Position numbers and translations under genes: made by a program. This document shows, piece after piece, positions 1 through 8,105 of a stretch of DNA of 64,000 nt (within the stretch, counting starts at the first letter, position 1; the number at the start of each line of letters is the position of its first letter). The notes under the pieces were generated by a model. The model made no database searches. It had not been told where the DNA came from and was given only the letters and a program-made list of their open reading frames with translations. Location of the stretch: assembly GCF_002257705.1 (NCBI RefSeq), contig NZ_LSLK01000061.1, forward strand, positions 11,008-75,007. Reading direction: 5' to 3'. The DNA comes from Sporomusa silvacetica DSM 10669 (GTDB lineage: Bacteria; Bacillota; Negativicutes; Sporomusales; Sporomusaceae).

Positions 1-202
1 TTTCAAATTTTGTAAAAGCCTCTGCAGGTGACAGCACTTCACTAGTTACTCCAGGGCGGCTTTCATTAACACAATCATACTTACGACTACAATAGTTGCA
101 GCTAATATTGCACTGCGGCGCTACCGGCAGATGCATACGAGCATATTTATGTTGGGCTTCACTAGAAAAGCAGGGATGTTTATCGGTAAGCACGCTCGCC
201 AT
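1..202 (-). CDS. nifB: NifB, N-terminal part (first copy, cut by window edge)
   Basis: Radical-SAM enzyme that builds NifB-co, the Fe-S-C core of FeMo-co. Only the first 67 residues are present; the frame is open to base 1. The radical-SAM cysteines lie at residues 31, 35 and 38 (CNISCNYC), preceded by the family's DKHPCFS and HLPVAP motifs. The ATG at 202 has a strong AGGAGGTGA site. It starts 31 bp after the nifN stop, so it ends the nif operon as seen here. The segment aligns almost residue for residue with the complete second copy at 8106-9353 (for example K/F, Q/R and V/L substitutions), so these are diverged paralogues. Confidence 0.95.
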   Translation of the reverse strand, partial: MASVLTDKHPCFSSEAQHKYARMHLPVAPQCNISCNYCSRKYDCVNESRPGVTSEVLSPAEAFTKFE

Positions 203-233
203 AGAGCGGTCACCTCCTTTCTTCAAGTAAGGG

Positions 234-1562
234 TTATGATGATTTACTATAATATTTTTGGTACATATTCTGGCGGTAGTGCTGATACTTTTCGGCTAGA
301 AGGGTGTTGGTAATTCTGTCTAGCAAGTTCATAGAGCCAGTATACCCTATTGACAACAGCCTCTGACCACCCACTCGATCATGAATGGGAAATCCTAAAC
401 GCACTAGGGGAATATGATCTCTTTCGGTAAGAAAGCGCCCGTCCGAATGACCAATAGCGATATTAACCGCGCCCGCCTTGGCCTGTTGCTGAACTAAATC
501 AAAATCAGGGTCTGATAATATAACAGTTTCGGCTGACATCTCTGTTTTGGGCAAAAGCCGCGACAAGTTGCCGCTTTTATCTCCAGTTACTACTACTGGG
601 AGAATACCGTTTTCCAGGCAGAGCTGCGTCACAGCATAGACAAGTTCGGGATCACCAAAAACGGCGCTGCGTCCGGCAAAATTATATTTATGAGAATCAA
701 TCATGGCATCAATAAGCCGTCCCCGCTCGTTCTCAATATCTGCAGGTCGTTTCCTGCCGTTAATAGCCTCGATCGCGCCCATAAAGGCATCCGTATTTTG
801 AATACCAATAGGCAATGGTACGGAATAAAGTGGTACCCCAAAGGTATCTTCCAGATACTTTCCTGGTGATACACTACTATCTAAGGTAACACCCATTTCA
901 ATGGTTGCCGGCGCACCACCCATACGGTAAAGATCTGCAATCGGCGTGCCGCCTGCAGGTAATTTACTATAGTTAGCAAGGTATGGCCGATCAAGAGTGT
1001 CCGCTACATCAGGACACAACATATATTCCAAATCCATGGCAGTAAGCAACCGCTTCAGTTCGCGAATATCGGCCGGACTAATGTTGGGTACAATGATATT
1101 TACTTTGTTATGGCGTTCGGTGGCGGTTGCCATCGTCTCAACCAAACGCCTGACAGTCAGCCAATAACCCTCACTATGATTGCCACCATAACCGGGAGTG
1201 TTGGCAGTAACAATCGGCATAACAAGCTTGCGTTCTTGCCGATAGTCAGCTACTATCCTAGCTATGTCTTCCCCAATGGTTTCAGCCAGACAGGTAGTAA
1301 CAACACCAATCAGTCCTGGCTGATAAACTTTATTAATATTATCAAGGGCTTGGCGCAAATTAGCTTCTCCGCCATATACTGTCCCTTTTTCATTAAGCGA
1401 AGAGGAACCAACATCAATCGGCTCATTAAAATGTTCAGCAATATGTCGCCGCATATAGGTGCTGCACCCTTGCGAACCATGAACAATTACCATTGATCGT
1501 TCAATACCTTTAAGCGCCAATATTCCACCCATCGGCATACACATGTGACAGGGGTTTTCCAT
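234..1562 (-). CDS. nifN: NifN, FeMo-co assembly scaffold subunit
   Basis: 442 aa. Partner of NifE in the scaffold on which NifB-co is matured to FeMo-co. The N-terminus MENPCHMCMPMGG matches the NifK/NifN family, followed by HGSQGCSTYMRRH (the cysteine region at about residues 33-45) and VVTTCLAETIGEDI. The ATG at 1562 is chosen because an AAGGAGG site lies 8 bases upstream and the usual family start falls here; a longer frame extends upstream inside nifE. The start lies one base beyond the nifE stop, indicating translational coupling. It stands between nifE and nifB1. Confidence 0.95.
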   Translation of the reverse strand: MENPCHMCMPMGGILALKGIERSMVIVHGSQGCSTYMRRHIAEHFNEPIDVGSSSLNEKGTVYGGEANLRQALDNINKVYQPGLIGVVTTCLAETIGEDIARIVADYRQERKLVMPIVTANTPGYGGNHSEGYWLTVRRLVETMATATERHNKVNIIVPNISPADIRELKRLLTAMDLEYMLCPDVADTLDRPYLANYSKLPAGGTPIADLYRMGGAPATIEMGVTLDSSVSPGKYLEDTFGVPLYSVPLPIGIQNTDAFMGAIEAINGRKRPADIENERGRLIDAMIDSHKYNFAGRSAVFGDPELVYAVTQLCLENGILPVVVTGDKSGNLSRLLPKTEMSAETVILSDPDFDLVQQQAKAGAVNIAIGHSDGRFLTERDHIPLVRLGFPIHDRVGGQRLLSIGYTGSMNLLDRITNTLLAEKYQHYRQNMYQKYYSKSS

Positions 1563-1563
1563 A

Positions 1564-2916
1564 TCAGACACCTCCTTGACGAGCGGTATATTGCCATACT
1601 GGTGAGCACACGGTAGAGTATACTTCCTGCGCAAAGTTAACGGCGCCATCAAAACCGCTTAAAGGATGTTTGCGGTTGTGATTGTGGTCAATGAACGCGA
1701 GTCCCAGTTTGTAGGCCAGCGGTCGTTCCTTGACACCGCCTACCAACAGATGCGCTCCTTGTCCGGTCATAAAGCGTTCCAGTTCTGCTGGATTGGCATC
1801 ATCTAAAATAACAGTACCATCACTCACAAGTTCATTAATGGTGTCATATTCCTCCGGGCGCCCGGTCTGCGTACCTACCATTACCACCTCAATGCCAATT
1901 TCTCGAAACTGCTTAATTAGCGAGATGGCCTTAAATCCACCGCCAACATAGACGGCTGCTTTTTTACCTGCTAGTTTTTCTCTGTAGCCTTTAATAATGG
2001 GTGCCACCCGGTCAGTTTCCTGACGAATGAGTACTTCCGCCTTAGCCCGAAGTTCACCGCCGCCCATAGCCTCAGCAATATTGCGCAAAGATTGTGCTGT
2101 ATCCTCAAGCCCCAAAAAAGACACCTGCTGGTACGGAATACCATATAGTTCCTGCAGCTTGCCTGCCAAATAATACATTGAACCAGCACACTGAACAATA
2201 TTGAGTGCAGCCTTAGCTGCTCCCTTAATGGTGGCACTAGTCGAATCACCGGTAAATACAGTGTTGACTTGTACCCCCATCTGCTTGAGATAGTCTTTAA
2301 TAATCCAGGCTTCACCTGCCAGATTAAATTCTCCCAGGTAATTGATGGTTCTACTAGCGGCTTCGCGCCGGTCAACCGGATCTATGAGCTTTAGCAATGC
2401 CTCACAGGCAGCCCGATAACCAGCTGATTTATTGCCAATAAAACCACTGGATTCTACAGGAATAACCTCAATATTATGACGGCTGGCCGCCGCTTTGCAC
2501 ACAGCCGTCAAATCATCACCGATTACCCCGACGATACAAGTCGAGTACACAAATACCAGCTTGGCTTGGTATTTAGCCACAAGTTCATCAATAATCCGGG
2601 CCAGCTTCTTTTCGCCGCCAAAAATAATGTCTTTTTCCCTCAAATCAGTAGTAAAACTGTTACGGTAAAGTTCGGAGCCGCTGGACAGACTGCCGCGAAT
2701 ATCCCAGGTGTAGTTGGCACAGCCAACCGGGCCATGCACCAGATGAATCGCATCTGTAACCGGATTTAAAACTACTCTGGCCCCACAGTACACACAGGCT
2801 CGTTGACTGACACAGCCGGCAATACTGTCAGCATCGCACTTTATCGTGTTTTTTCTTCGTCCTTTGGTAGCTATAAATTGTTCCCGTTCCGAAATAGCCG
2901 CAGTCGCCTCGCTCAT
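1564..2916 (-). CDS. nifE: NifE, FeMo-co assembly scaffold subunit
   Basis: 450 aa, NifD-like. The N-terminal cysteine cluster CVSQRACVYCGARVVL (about residues 34-49), then LVHGPVGCANYTWDIRGS and VYSTCIVGVIGDDL, are the NifE counterparts of the P-cluster motifs in NifD. With NifN it forms the heterotetramer that receives NifB-co. The ATG at 2916 has a GGAGGTGA site. It starts 20 bp after nifK and its stop codon adjoins the nifN start. Confidence 0.95.
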   Translation of the reverse strand: MSEATAAISEREQFIATKGRRKNTIKCDADSIAGCVSQRACVYCGARVVLNPVTDAIHLVHGPVGCANYTWDIRGSLSSGSELYRNSFTTDLREKDIIFGGEKKLARIIDELVAKYQAKLVFVYSTCIVGVIGDDLTAVCKAAASRHNIEVIPVESSGFIGNKSAGYRAACEALLKLIDPVDRREAASRTINYLGEFNLAGEAWIIKDYLKQMGVQVNTVFTGDSTSATIKGAAKAALNIVQCAGSMYYLAGKLQELYGIPYQQVSFLGLEDTAQSLRNIAEAMGGGELRAKAEVLIRQETDRVAPIIKGYREKLAGKKAAVYVGGGFKAISLIKQFREIGIEVVMVGTQTGRPEEYDTINELVSDGTVILDDANPAELERFMTGQGAHLLVGGVKERPLAYKLGLAFIDHNHNRKHPLSGFDGAVNFAQEVYSTVCSPVWQYTARQGGV

Positions 2917-2935
2917 ATCTTCACCTCCTGTCTAA

Positions 2936-4324
2936 CTACATAACTAGCTCAAAATCCTCATCAGCAGCATCCCTGTCTGCCCTGTCTAATAACGCATTGC
3001 TGATACTCTCGATCAGGCGCATAGCGCCGCGATAGCCAACAATCGGCAAATAGGAATGGACACTGCGATCCAATACGGGGAAACCAACTCGTACCAGCGG
3101 GATATCTTCCGCACGAGCTATATATTTACCGTAGGTATTACCAATAATCAAATCAACTGGTTCATTCTTGAGCCATTGATGGAAAGTAAATAGATCGCTA
3201 CCTGACTTGACATTAGCTGTCACACCCGCGGATGCCAGCATAGCCTGAATCTCTTCTTCAAAACTTCCAGTAACTGATCCTTTGGCCCCGCCCGGTGTAC
3301 CTGTTAAGATATGGACTGGCTTCATTCCCAGACTCAGAACAAGTTCTGTCAAACCGGTAACAATATCCGGATCACCAAAGATACCTACCTGTTTGCCATG
3401 AAAGTGAAAGTGAGTGTCAGTCATAATGTCTACCAATTGACCGCGTTCTTCTTCCAGCTCGTATGGTACTTCTTGCGCAAACGCCCGGCGCAAGGCTACA
3501 AGCAAAGCATCGGTAGCCTTAATTCCAATCGGTGTTTTCAAGGTAGTTGCTGGTACTTGACATTTTTGGACCAATAACTCGGCCGCATCACTTGAGGCAA
3601 AACGTCCGAGAGCCAATGTCAGTTTAGAATTTCCGCTGTCTTTGATCTGCGCCACAGTAGCACCACCCTGTGGAAACATGGTGAACTTTCCTGTCATTGG
3701 CGCATCCAACACACCAGAGGTATCAGGGAACATGATTGACTTAATTCCCATGACCTTAACAATACGTTTAATCTCCCGCATATCGCCAGGATTAACGAAA
3801 CCGGGTATGATATTGACCTGTTCTCTTTTTACCGACAAAGTGGCTTCTGCCAGATAACTGACCATCCCCTTGGTCATGTTGGAAAAGCCGGTAATGTGTG
3901 AGCCTACATAACTCGGCGTATTGGCATGAATAACGATCTTGCCTTCAGGAACCTCGGTTGATTTAATAATATTGGGAATATCATCACCGATGGTCTCGGT
4001 CAGGCAGGTAGTGTGCACTGCCATAACCTCCGGGTCATAAATAGCAAATACATTTTTTATGGCGGTTTTTAGGTTGGCACCACCGCCAAACACCGAAGCT
4101 CCTTCGGTAAAGCTCGAAGTAGAAGCCATGGCCGGCTCCCGGAAATGCCGGGACAAGTGCATGCGATGAAACGAACAGCAGCCTTGCGAGCCGTGACTGT
4201 GCGGCAGACAACCATGAATCCCCAGAGCAGCATACATGGCCCCAAGAGGCTGGCAGGTTTTAGCCGGGTTAATCGCGCCGCCGCTATTACGTTCTTTATG
4301 TTCTTTAGGTGTACAATCCAGCAT
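2936..4324 (-). CDS. nifK: NifK, nitrogenase MoFe protein beta chain
   Basis: 462 aa, the short clostridial form without the long N-terminal extension of proteobacterial NifK. P-cluster ligand motifs are visible: QPLGAMYAALGIHGCLPHSHG, HGSQGCCSFHRMHLSRHF and VHTTCLTETIGDDIPNI (about residues 25-120). Together with NifD it forms the alpha2beta2 MoFe protein that reduces N2. The start lies one base beyond the nifD stop, so the two are translationally coupled. Confidence 0.97.
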   Translation of the reverse strand: MLDCTPKEHKERNSGGAINPAKTCQPLGAMYAALGIHGCLPHSHGSQGCCSFHRMHLSRHFREPAMASTSSFTEGASVFGGGANLKTAIKNVFAIYDPEVMAVHTTCLTETIGDDIPNIIKSTEVPEGKIVIHANTPSYVGSHITGFSNMTKGMVSYLAEATLSVKREQVNIIPGFVNPGDMREIKRIVKVMGIKSIMFPDTSGVLDAPMTGKFTMFPQGGATVAQIKDSGNSKLTLALGRFASSDAAELLVQKCQVPATTLKTPIGIKATDALLVALRRAFAQEVPYELEEERGQLVDIMTDTHFHFHGKQVGIFGDPDIVTGLTELVLSLGMKPVHILTGTPGGAKGSVTGSFEEEIQAMLASAGVTANVKSGSDLFTFHQWLKNEPVDLIIGNTYGKYIARAEDIPLVRVGFPVLDRSVHSYLPIVGYRGAMRLIESISNALLDRADRDAADEDFELVM

Positions 4325-4325
4325 A

Positions 4326-5939
4326 TTAGGCCACTCCTTCCTCAGTTACAGTACCAGTTAACAGCGGTTCATCCTGCCAGGGCGGAACTATGAAGTTCCA
4401 GGTAGGAGAAGCAAACCCCATACTCACGTCACGGGCAAAATTAACTGCGCCGTTAAAACCGGCATAGGGACCGCTGTAATCATACGAATGAAGCTGTTTG
4501 GCCGGGATACCCATTTTCTGAATTACATATTTATCCTTGATACCAGAGGCAAAGATGTCCGGTTTGAGAATCTTAATAAACTCCTCTGTTTCAAAGTGGT
4601 TGAGATCATCAACAATGATACTGCCGTCCTTCATGGTCACAGCCATACCTGCATAGTCGCTTAAAGGGATTTTCTGTTTAAGTTCTTCCATTTTTTCCGG
4701 CGATACCTTCAGGCGAAAACGCTGTTCATCCGCACTAACCGTCAGCTGGGGAATATTCTTAGAATCAGCATCGGTTTTGATGGTAGGAATAACCTGTCGC
4801 CCTTCGTAATCGTCCCGGTGGGCAAATTCGTAGCCTGCTAATACTGTTTCAATCCCTATCTCAGCAAATAGTCCTTGGTAATGATGGCCACGCGAACCGC
4901 CAACAAAGCAGAACGCCGTCTTGCCATCACAAATCTTCTTGTACTGCTCCATGAGTGGTTCTATTCGCGCCACCTCACGGGCAATTACTTCTTCCGTTTT
5001 AGCAATGAGCGCTTCATCATCAAAGTACAACGCCATGTTTCTGAGAGATTCACTCATGCCTTGAACGCCAATGAAATTGACTTTGAGCCATGGTGTACCA
5101 TACTTCGTCTCTAACATTTCCGCGATATAATTTATCGAGCGATGACATTGAACTAAATTGAGTTCTGCCGTGTGGGCATTCTTTAGTTCTTCATACGAGC
5201 CATCACCAGTCATGACAGATACAATGGTATAACCGATCTCCTTTAAGACCCTTTCTACTTCCCAGCTATCGCCGCCAATATTATATTCCCCGAGAATATT
5301 AATGGGATATTTACCAGCAGCCTTCTCGGTTTCACTGGCCCCAATAACCCGCTCCATCAAGATGTTGTTAGCAATGTGGTGGCCGGCCGACTGGCTGACG
5401 CCTTTATACCCTTCACAACTAAAGGCAAGAACAGGAACCCCATGGCGGGATTCAGCAGACCGGGCAACGGCACTAATATCATCGCCAATCAGTCCAACCG
5501 GGCAGGTAGCCGAAACCGTTATCGCCTTAGGATGAAAGATATCTATCACTTCGTCAATGACCTTTGCAAGTTTTTTCTCGCCGCCAAAGACGATGTCGCT
5601 TTCCTGCATATCAGTTGATACACAATAGTTAAGGAAATTCTGGGTGGGATCATCTGATTGGGCTTTATTGCGGCGAGTTCCCCAGGTATAGTAGCCACAA
5701 CCAATGGGGCCGTGGGTGATGTGAACCATATCTTTAAGCGGGCCGAGCACAACGCCTTTACAACCGGCGTAGGCACAGCCGCGATTAGTAATAATACCTG
5801 GAATCGTTCGGGTATTGGCTTCAATTACCTGCGCACTTTCTGCTCCATCTTTAATAAAGATGTGTTTTGTACGGTTTTTTTGGACTTTAGATGGATATTG
5901 GTCAAGTATCTCTTGTAACTCCTTTTCAGTAACAGCCAT
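4326..5939 (-). CDS. nifD: NifD, nitrogenase MoFe protein alpha chain
   Basis: 537 aa. P-cluster cysteines are in RGCAYAGCKGVVLGP and HGPIGCGYYTWG and in SATCPVGLIGDD. The FeMo-co cysteine is in LVQCHRSINY, and the FeMo-co histidine is in AKQLHSYDYSGPYAGF near the C-terminus. An insertion of roughly 50 residues at about 380-440 (rich in K, E and D) is the hallmark of clostridial (C. pasteurianum-like) NifD. The NifI genes lie directly upstream, as in archaea and clostridia. ATG at 5939. The conserved cofactor residues point to a Mo-dependent enzyme; no G subunit of alternative nitrogenases is present. Confidence 0.97.
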   Translation of the reverse strand: MAVTEKELQEILDQYPSKVQKNRTKHIFIKDGAESAQVIEANTRTIPGIITNRGCAYAGCKGVVLGPLKDMVHITHGPIGCGYYTWGTRRNKAQSDDPTQNFLNYCVSTDMQESDIVFGGEKKLAKVIDEVIDIFHPKAITVSATCPVGLIGDDISAVARSAESRHGVPVLAFSCEGYKGVSQSAGHHIANNILMERVIGASETEKAAGKYPINILGEYNIGGDSWEVERVLKEIGYTIVSVMTGDGSYEELKNAHTAELNLVQCHRSINYIAEMLETKYGTPWLKVNFIGVQGMSESLRNMALYFDDEALIAKTEEVIAREVARIEPLMEQYKKICDGKTAFCFVGGSRGHHYQGLFAEIGIETVLAGYEFAHRDDYEGRQVIPTIKTDADSKNIPQLTVSADEQRFRLKVSPEKMEELKQKIPLSDYAGMAVTMKDGSIIVDDLNHFETEEFIKILKPDIFASGIKDKYVIQKMGIPAKQLHSYDYSGPYAGFNGAVNFARDVSMGFASPTWNFIVPPWQDEPLLTGTVTEEGVA

Positions 5940-5974
5940 GCTGCTTTCCCCCTTTGCTTCCTAATTAATCAAGC

Positions 5975-6382
5975 TTATACTGCGTCTTCGCCGGCTTCAC
6001 CGGTACGAACCCTAATAGCATCCAGCATGGGCATAATAATGATCTTTCCGTCCCCCACCTTATTTTCGGTGCGGTTGGCCGACATAATGGCCTCCACAAT
6101 CTTGGATACATCTTCATCATGGGCTAAAATCGTAAATAATCGCCGTGGGAACAACCGATGTCCATCGAGAAAACCATCAATCAACATTTCCGCATCTTGC
6201 TCATCAGCACCAGCCATACTCATCATTTTGTCTTTCCGTTCAGCTACAACGGCTGGATCATCAATTAGTTTTCCCCGCCCCATGACCTTGAAGGCTGTGA
6301 ATCCGGCTACCCCGGCTTCTACCAATGCTTTCTTGGTAGCACTTGTTTTATTCATGCGCACTATGGCTAGAATCTCTTGCAT
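5975..6382 (-). CDS. nifI2: NifI2, PII-like regulator of nitrogenase
   Basis: 135 aa PII (GlnB-like) protein. N-terminus MQEILAIVRMNKTSATKKALVEAGVAGFTAFKVMGRGK, a family-specific longer T-loop region (about residues 45-75), and the C-terminal motif VGDGKIIIMPMLDAIRVRTGE that ends PII proteins. In methanogens and clostridia NifI1 and NifI2 form a hetero-oligomer that inhibits dinitrogenase when nitrogen is sufficient and is relieved by 2-oxoglutarate; that role is inferred from the family. Gene order nifH-nifI1-nifI2-nifD is the typical one. Confidence 0.93.
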   Translation of the reverse strand: MQEILAIVRMNKTSATKKALVEAGVAGFTAFKVMGRGKLIDDPAVVAERKDKMMSMAGADEQDAEMLIDGFLDGHRLFPRRLFTILAHDEDVSKIVEAIMSANRTENKVGDGKIIIMPMLDAIRVRTGEAGEDAV

Positions 6383-6395
6383 GGTACAGCCTCCT

Positions 6396-6731
6396 TTACA
6401 GTTCTTTCATGCCGCTTGATACGGTGTATACCTCGGAAACAGGCGTTATGAATATTTTGCCGTCGCCATAGGCACCTTTTTCTCCCGTTTTGGCCGCTTC
6501 CATTATTACCTTAATAATTTCCTGTTTATATTCAGCCCGCACTGCCATTAAGAGCAGCGTTTTGGGGATTTCATCATAAACGACCCCACCAATTTTAATG
6601 CCTTTTTGTTTGCCGCGGCCCACAACGTCAACGACAGTAACAGCGTTAAATCCGGCTTGTGACAGTTCGGCCAGCACTTCATCTTTTTTATCTGGTCTAA
6701 TAATGGCTCTGATTAATATCACAACATTCAC
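6396..6731 (-). CDS. nifI1: NifI1, PII-like regulator of nitrogenase
   Basis: 111 aa PII-family protein starting MNVVILIRAIIRPDKKDEVL with the C-terminal motif YGDGKIFITPVSEVYTVSSG. It lies 24 bp after nifH and 13 bp before nifI2. Partner of NifI2 in switching off nitrogenase activity after translation (family knowledge). No NifA gene or draT/draG pair is seen in the window, consistent with this NifI type of post-translational control. Confidence 0.93.
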   Translation of the reverse strand: MNVVILIRAIIRPDKKDEVLAELSQAGFNAVTVVDVVGRGKQKGIKIGGVVYDEIPKTLLLMAVRAEYKQEIIKVIMEAAKTGEKGAYGDGKIFITPVSEVYTVSSGMKEL

Positions 6732-6755
6732 TCCTTCATATTTCGTCGTTTAGGC

Positions 6756-7583
6756 TTAGGCAATGGCGTCAAGAAAGCCATGTTGCATCATGAGTTCTTC
6801 CAAACGGTCTTGCGTCATGGGTTTGGGAATAACAAACATTTTGTTGCCGTCGATGGCCTTAGCCAAAGCACGGTATTCGTTGGCCTGACCAGATTCAGGA
6901 TCAAAATCAATAACTGTCTTTTTATGAATTTCAGCACGTTGAACCAGGTTATCCCTTGGTACGAAATAGATGAGCTGAGAACCAAGTTCTTCCGCAAAGG
7001 CTTTCAAGAGTGGCAATTCATTATCTACCTGCCGGCTGTTGCAAATGATACCGCCCAACCGAACCTTGCCTGTTGTTGCATATTTTTGAATACCTTTGGC
7101 AATGTTGTTAGCTGCATATAAAGCCATTAGTTCTCCGGAAGCTACAATATAGATTTCTTCCGCTTTACCTTCCCGGATTGGCATCGCAAAACCACCGCAA
7201 ACAACGTCGCCAAGTACGTCATAGAACACATATTCAAGTTCGGGTGTATAGGCTCCCAGCGATTCCAACATATTAATTGAGGTAATTATGCCACGGCCAG
7301 CGCAACCTACCCCTGGTTCAGGACCACCGGATTCAACACAACGGGTATTTTTAAAGCCTTCTTTTAAAATAGCTTCAAGTTCAATATCATCACCTTCGTC
7401 ACGCAGTGTATCAAGTACTGTCTTTTGACAAAGTCCATTTAGGAGTAACCGCGTAGAGTCGGCCTTAGGATCACAGCCAACTACCATAATATTTTTTCCA
7501 GCTTCAGCTAACGCCGCAACTGTGTTTTGCGTTGTAGTCGATTTACCGATACCGCCTTTACCATAAATAGCAACCTGTCTCAT
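6756..7583 (-). CDS. nifH: NifH, nitrogenase iron protein
   Basis: 275 aa. P-loop GKGGIGKST at residues 8-16. The bridging 4Fe-4S cysteines are C94 (GVGCAGRG) and C129 (DVVCGGFAM). R97 in the same GRG motif is the residue that is ADP-ribosylated in species that have DraT. This is the ATP-dependent electron donor to NifDK. ATG at 7583 with an AGGAGG site. It is the first gene of the nif operon and is preceded by a leader of about 400 nt that carries hairpins and a conserved promoter. Confidence 0.98.
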   Translation of the reverse strand: MRQVAIYGKGGIGKSTTTQNTVAALAEAGKNIMVVGCDPKADSTRLLLNGLCQKTVLDTLRDEGDDIELEAILKEGFKNTRCVESGGPEPGVGCAGRGIITSINMLESLGAYTPELEYVFYDVLGDVVCGGFAMPIREGKAEEIYIVASGELMALYAANNIAKGIQKYATTGKVRLGGIICNSRQVDNELPLLKAFAEELGSQLIYFVPRDNLVQRAEIHKKTVIDFDPESGQANEYRALAKAIDGNKMFVIPKPMTQDRLEELMMQHGFLDAIA

Positions 7584-7987
7584 TGTTAACTTCCTCCTTT
7601 TTTTTATAACGATAATTCTGGCATAGCGGGTTTATCTGTTGAAAAAATTTAGTGTGTAGAATATAATAGTAATAGGCATGATCAATAAACCCTTGCTGCC
7701 CGCTTGGGATTGCGATTTGCTGTGGCTTCACGTGTATTAGTAGTACTCGTGAAGCCTTTTATTTGTTTGGAAGATAATCACCCCCCTTCCTGATCCTGCT
7801 TTTAACAAAGTTAACCTTTTGGTTGGATAACAAGACAAGGCTTACCACAGTCAATAAATTGTGGTAAGCCTCATTGCTTGTTAAAACTATTAAACTATCT
7901 GCAGGAATTTACGCTGCCATAAAAACATAAAAAGCTATAAGCAGAATTCTCTACTTCATAGCTTCATCGCTGAAAATCAATATCTAT
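7584..7987 (-). ncRNA. Structured 5' leader of nifH (candidate attenuator)
   Basis: About 400 nt lie between the inferred start site (near 7988) and nifH. In the minus-strand reading, hairpin 1 (7933-7963) pairs AGCTAT with ATAGCT, has an inner arm around GAATTC, and is followed by TTTTTATGTTTTT. Hairpin 2 (7838-7871) is a perfect AGGCTTACCACA/TGTGGTAAGCCT stem. A third hairpin (7724-7756, GGCTTCACG/CGTGAAGCC) and a long-range GGGTTTAT/ATAAACCC pairing lie nearer the gene. Hairpins 1 and 2 are also present upstream of nifB2, where inner-stem changes in hairpin 1 are largely compensatory. Antitermination or attenuation control is inferred; the loop does not fit the ANTAR A-N-N-G pattern. Confidence 0.6.
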
Positions 7988-7994
7988 TGAACAC

Positions 7995-8023
7995 ACTATA
8001 CCATAGATGCATCCCATCCGCAA
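7995..8023 (-). promoter_or_regulatory. Promoter of nifH operon
   Basis: Minus strand: -35 TTGCGG (8018-8023), 17-bp spacer, -10 TATAGT (7995-8000). The same boxes with the same 17-bp spacing occur upstream of nifB2. About 10-20 bp further upstream is a TTCC-N10-GGAA dyad (about 8030-8046) that could bind a repressor; the nifB2 counterpart of the dyad is weaker. Confidence 0.65.
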
Positions 8024-8105
8024 CACTTCCGAATAATGTTGGAAAATTAAGTTTTCTGTGATTATTGATTCATTACATCGTCTCCACTAATGCCCACCTA
8101 TACCA

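Noticed and set aside
7704..7722. Sigma-54-like TTGGG-N-TTGCT string in the nifH leader
   Set aside because: Reads on the plus strand, away from nifH, and matches the consensus poorly; a good sigma-70-type promoter exists.
7933..7963. ANTAR-type antiterminator hairpin
   Set aside because: Loop AGAATT lacks G at position 4, and hairpin 2 has no hexaloop of the required type.
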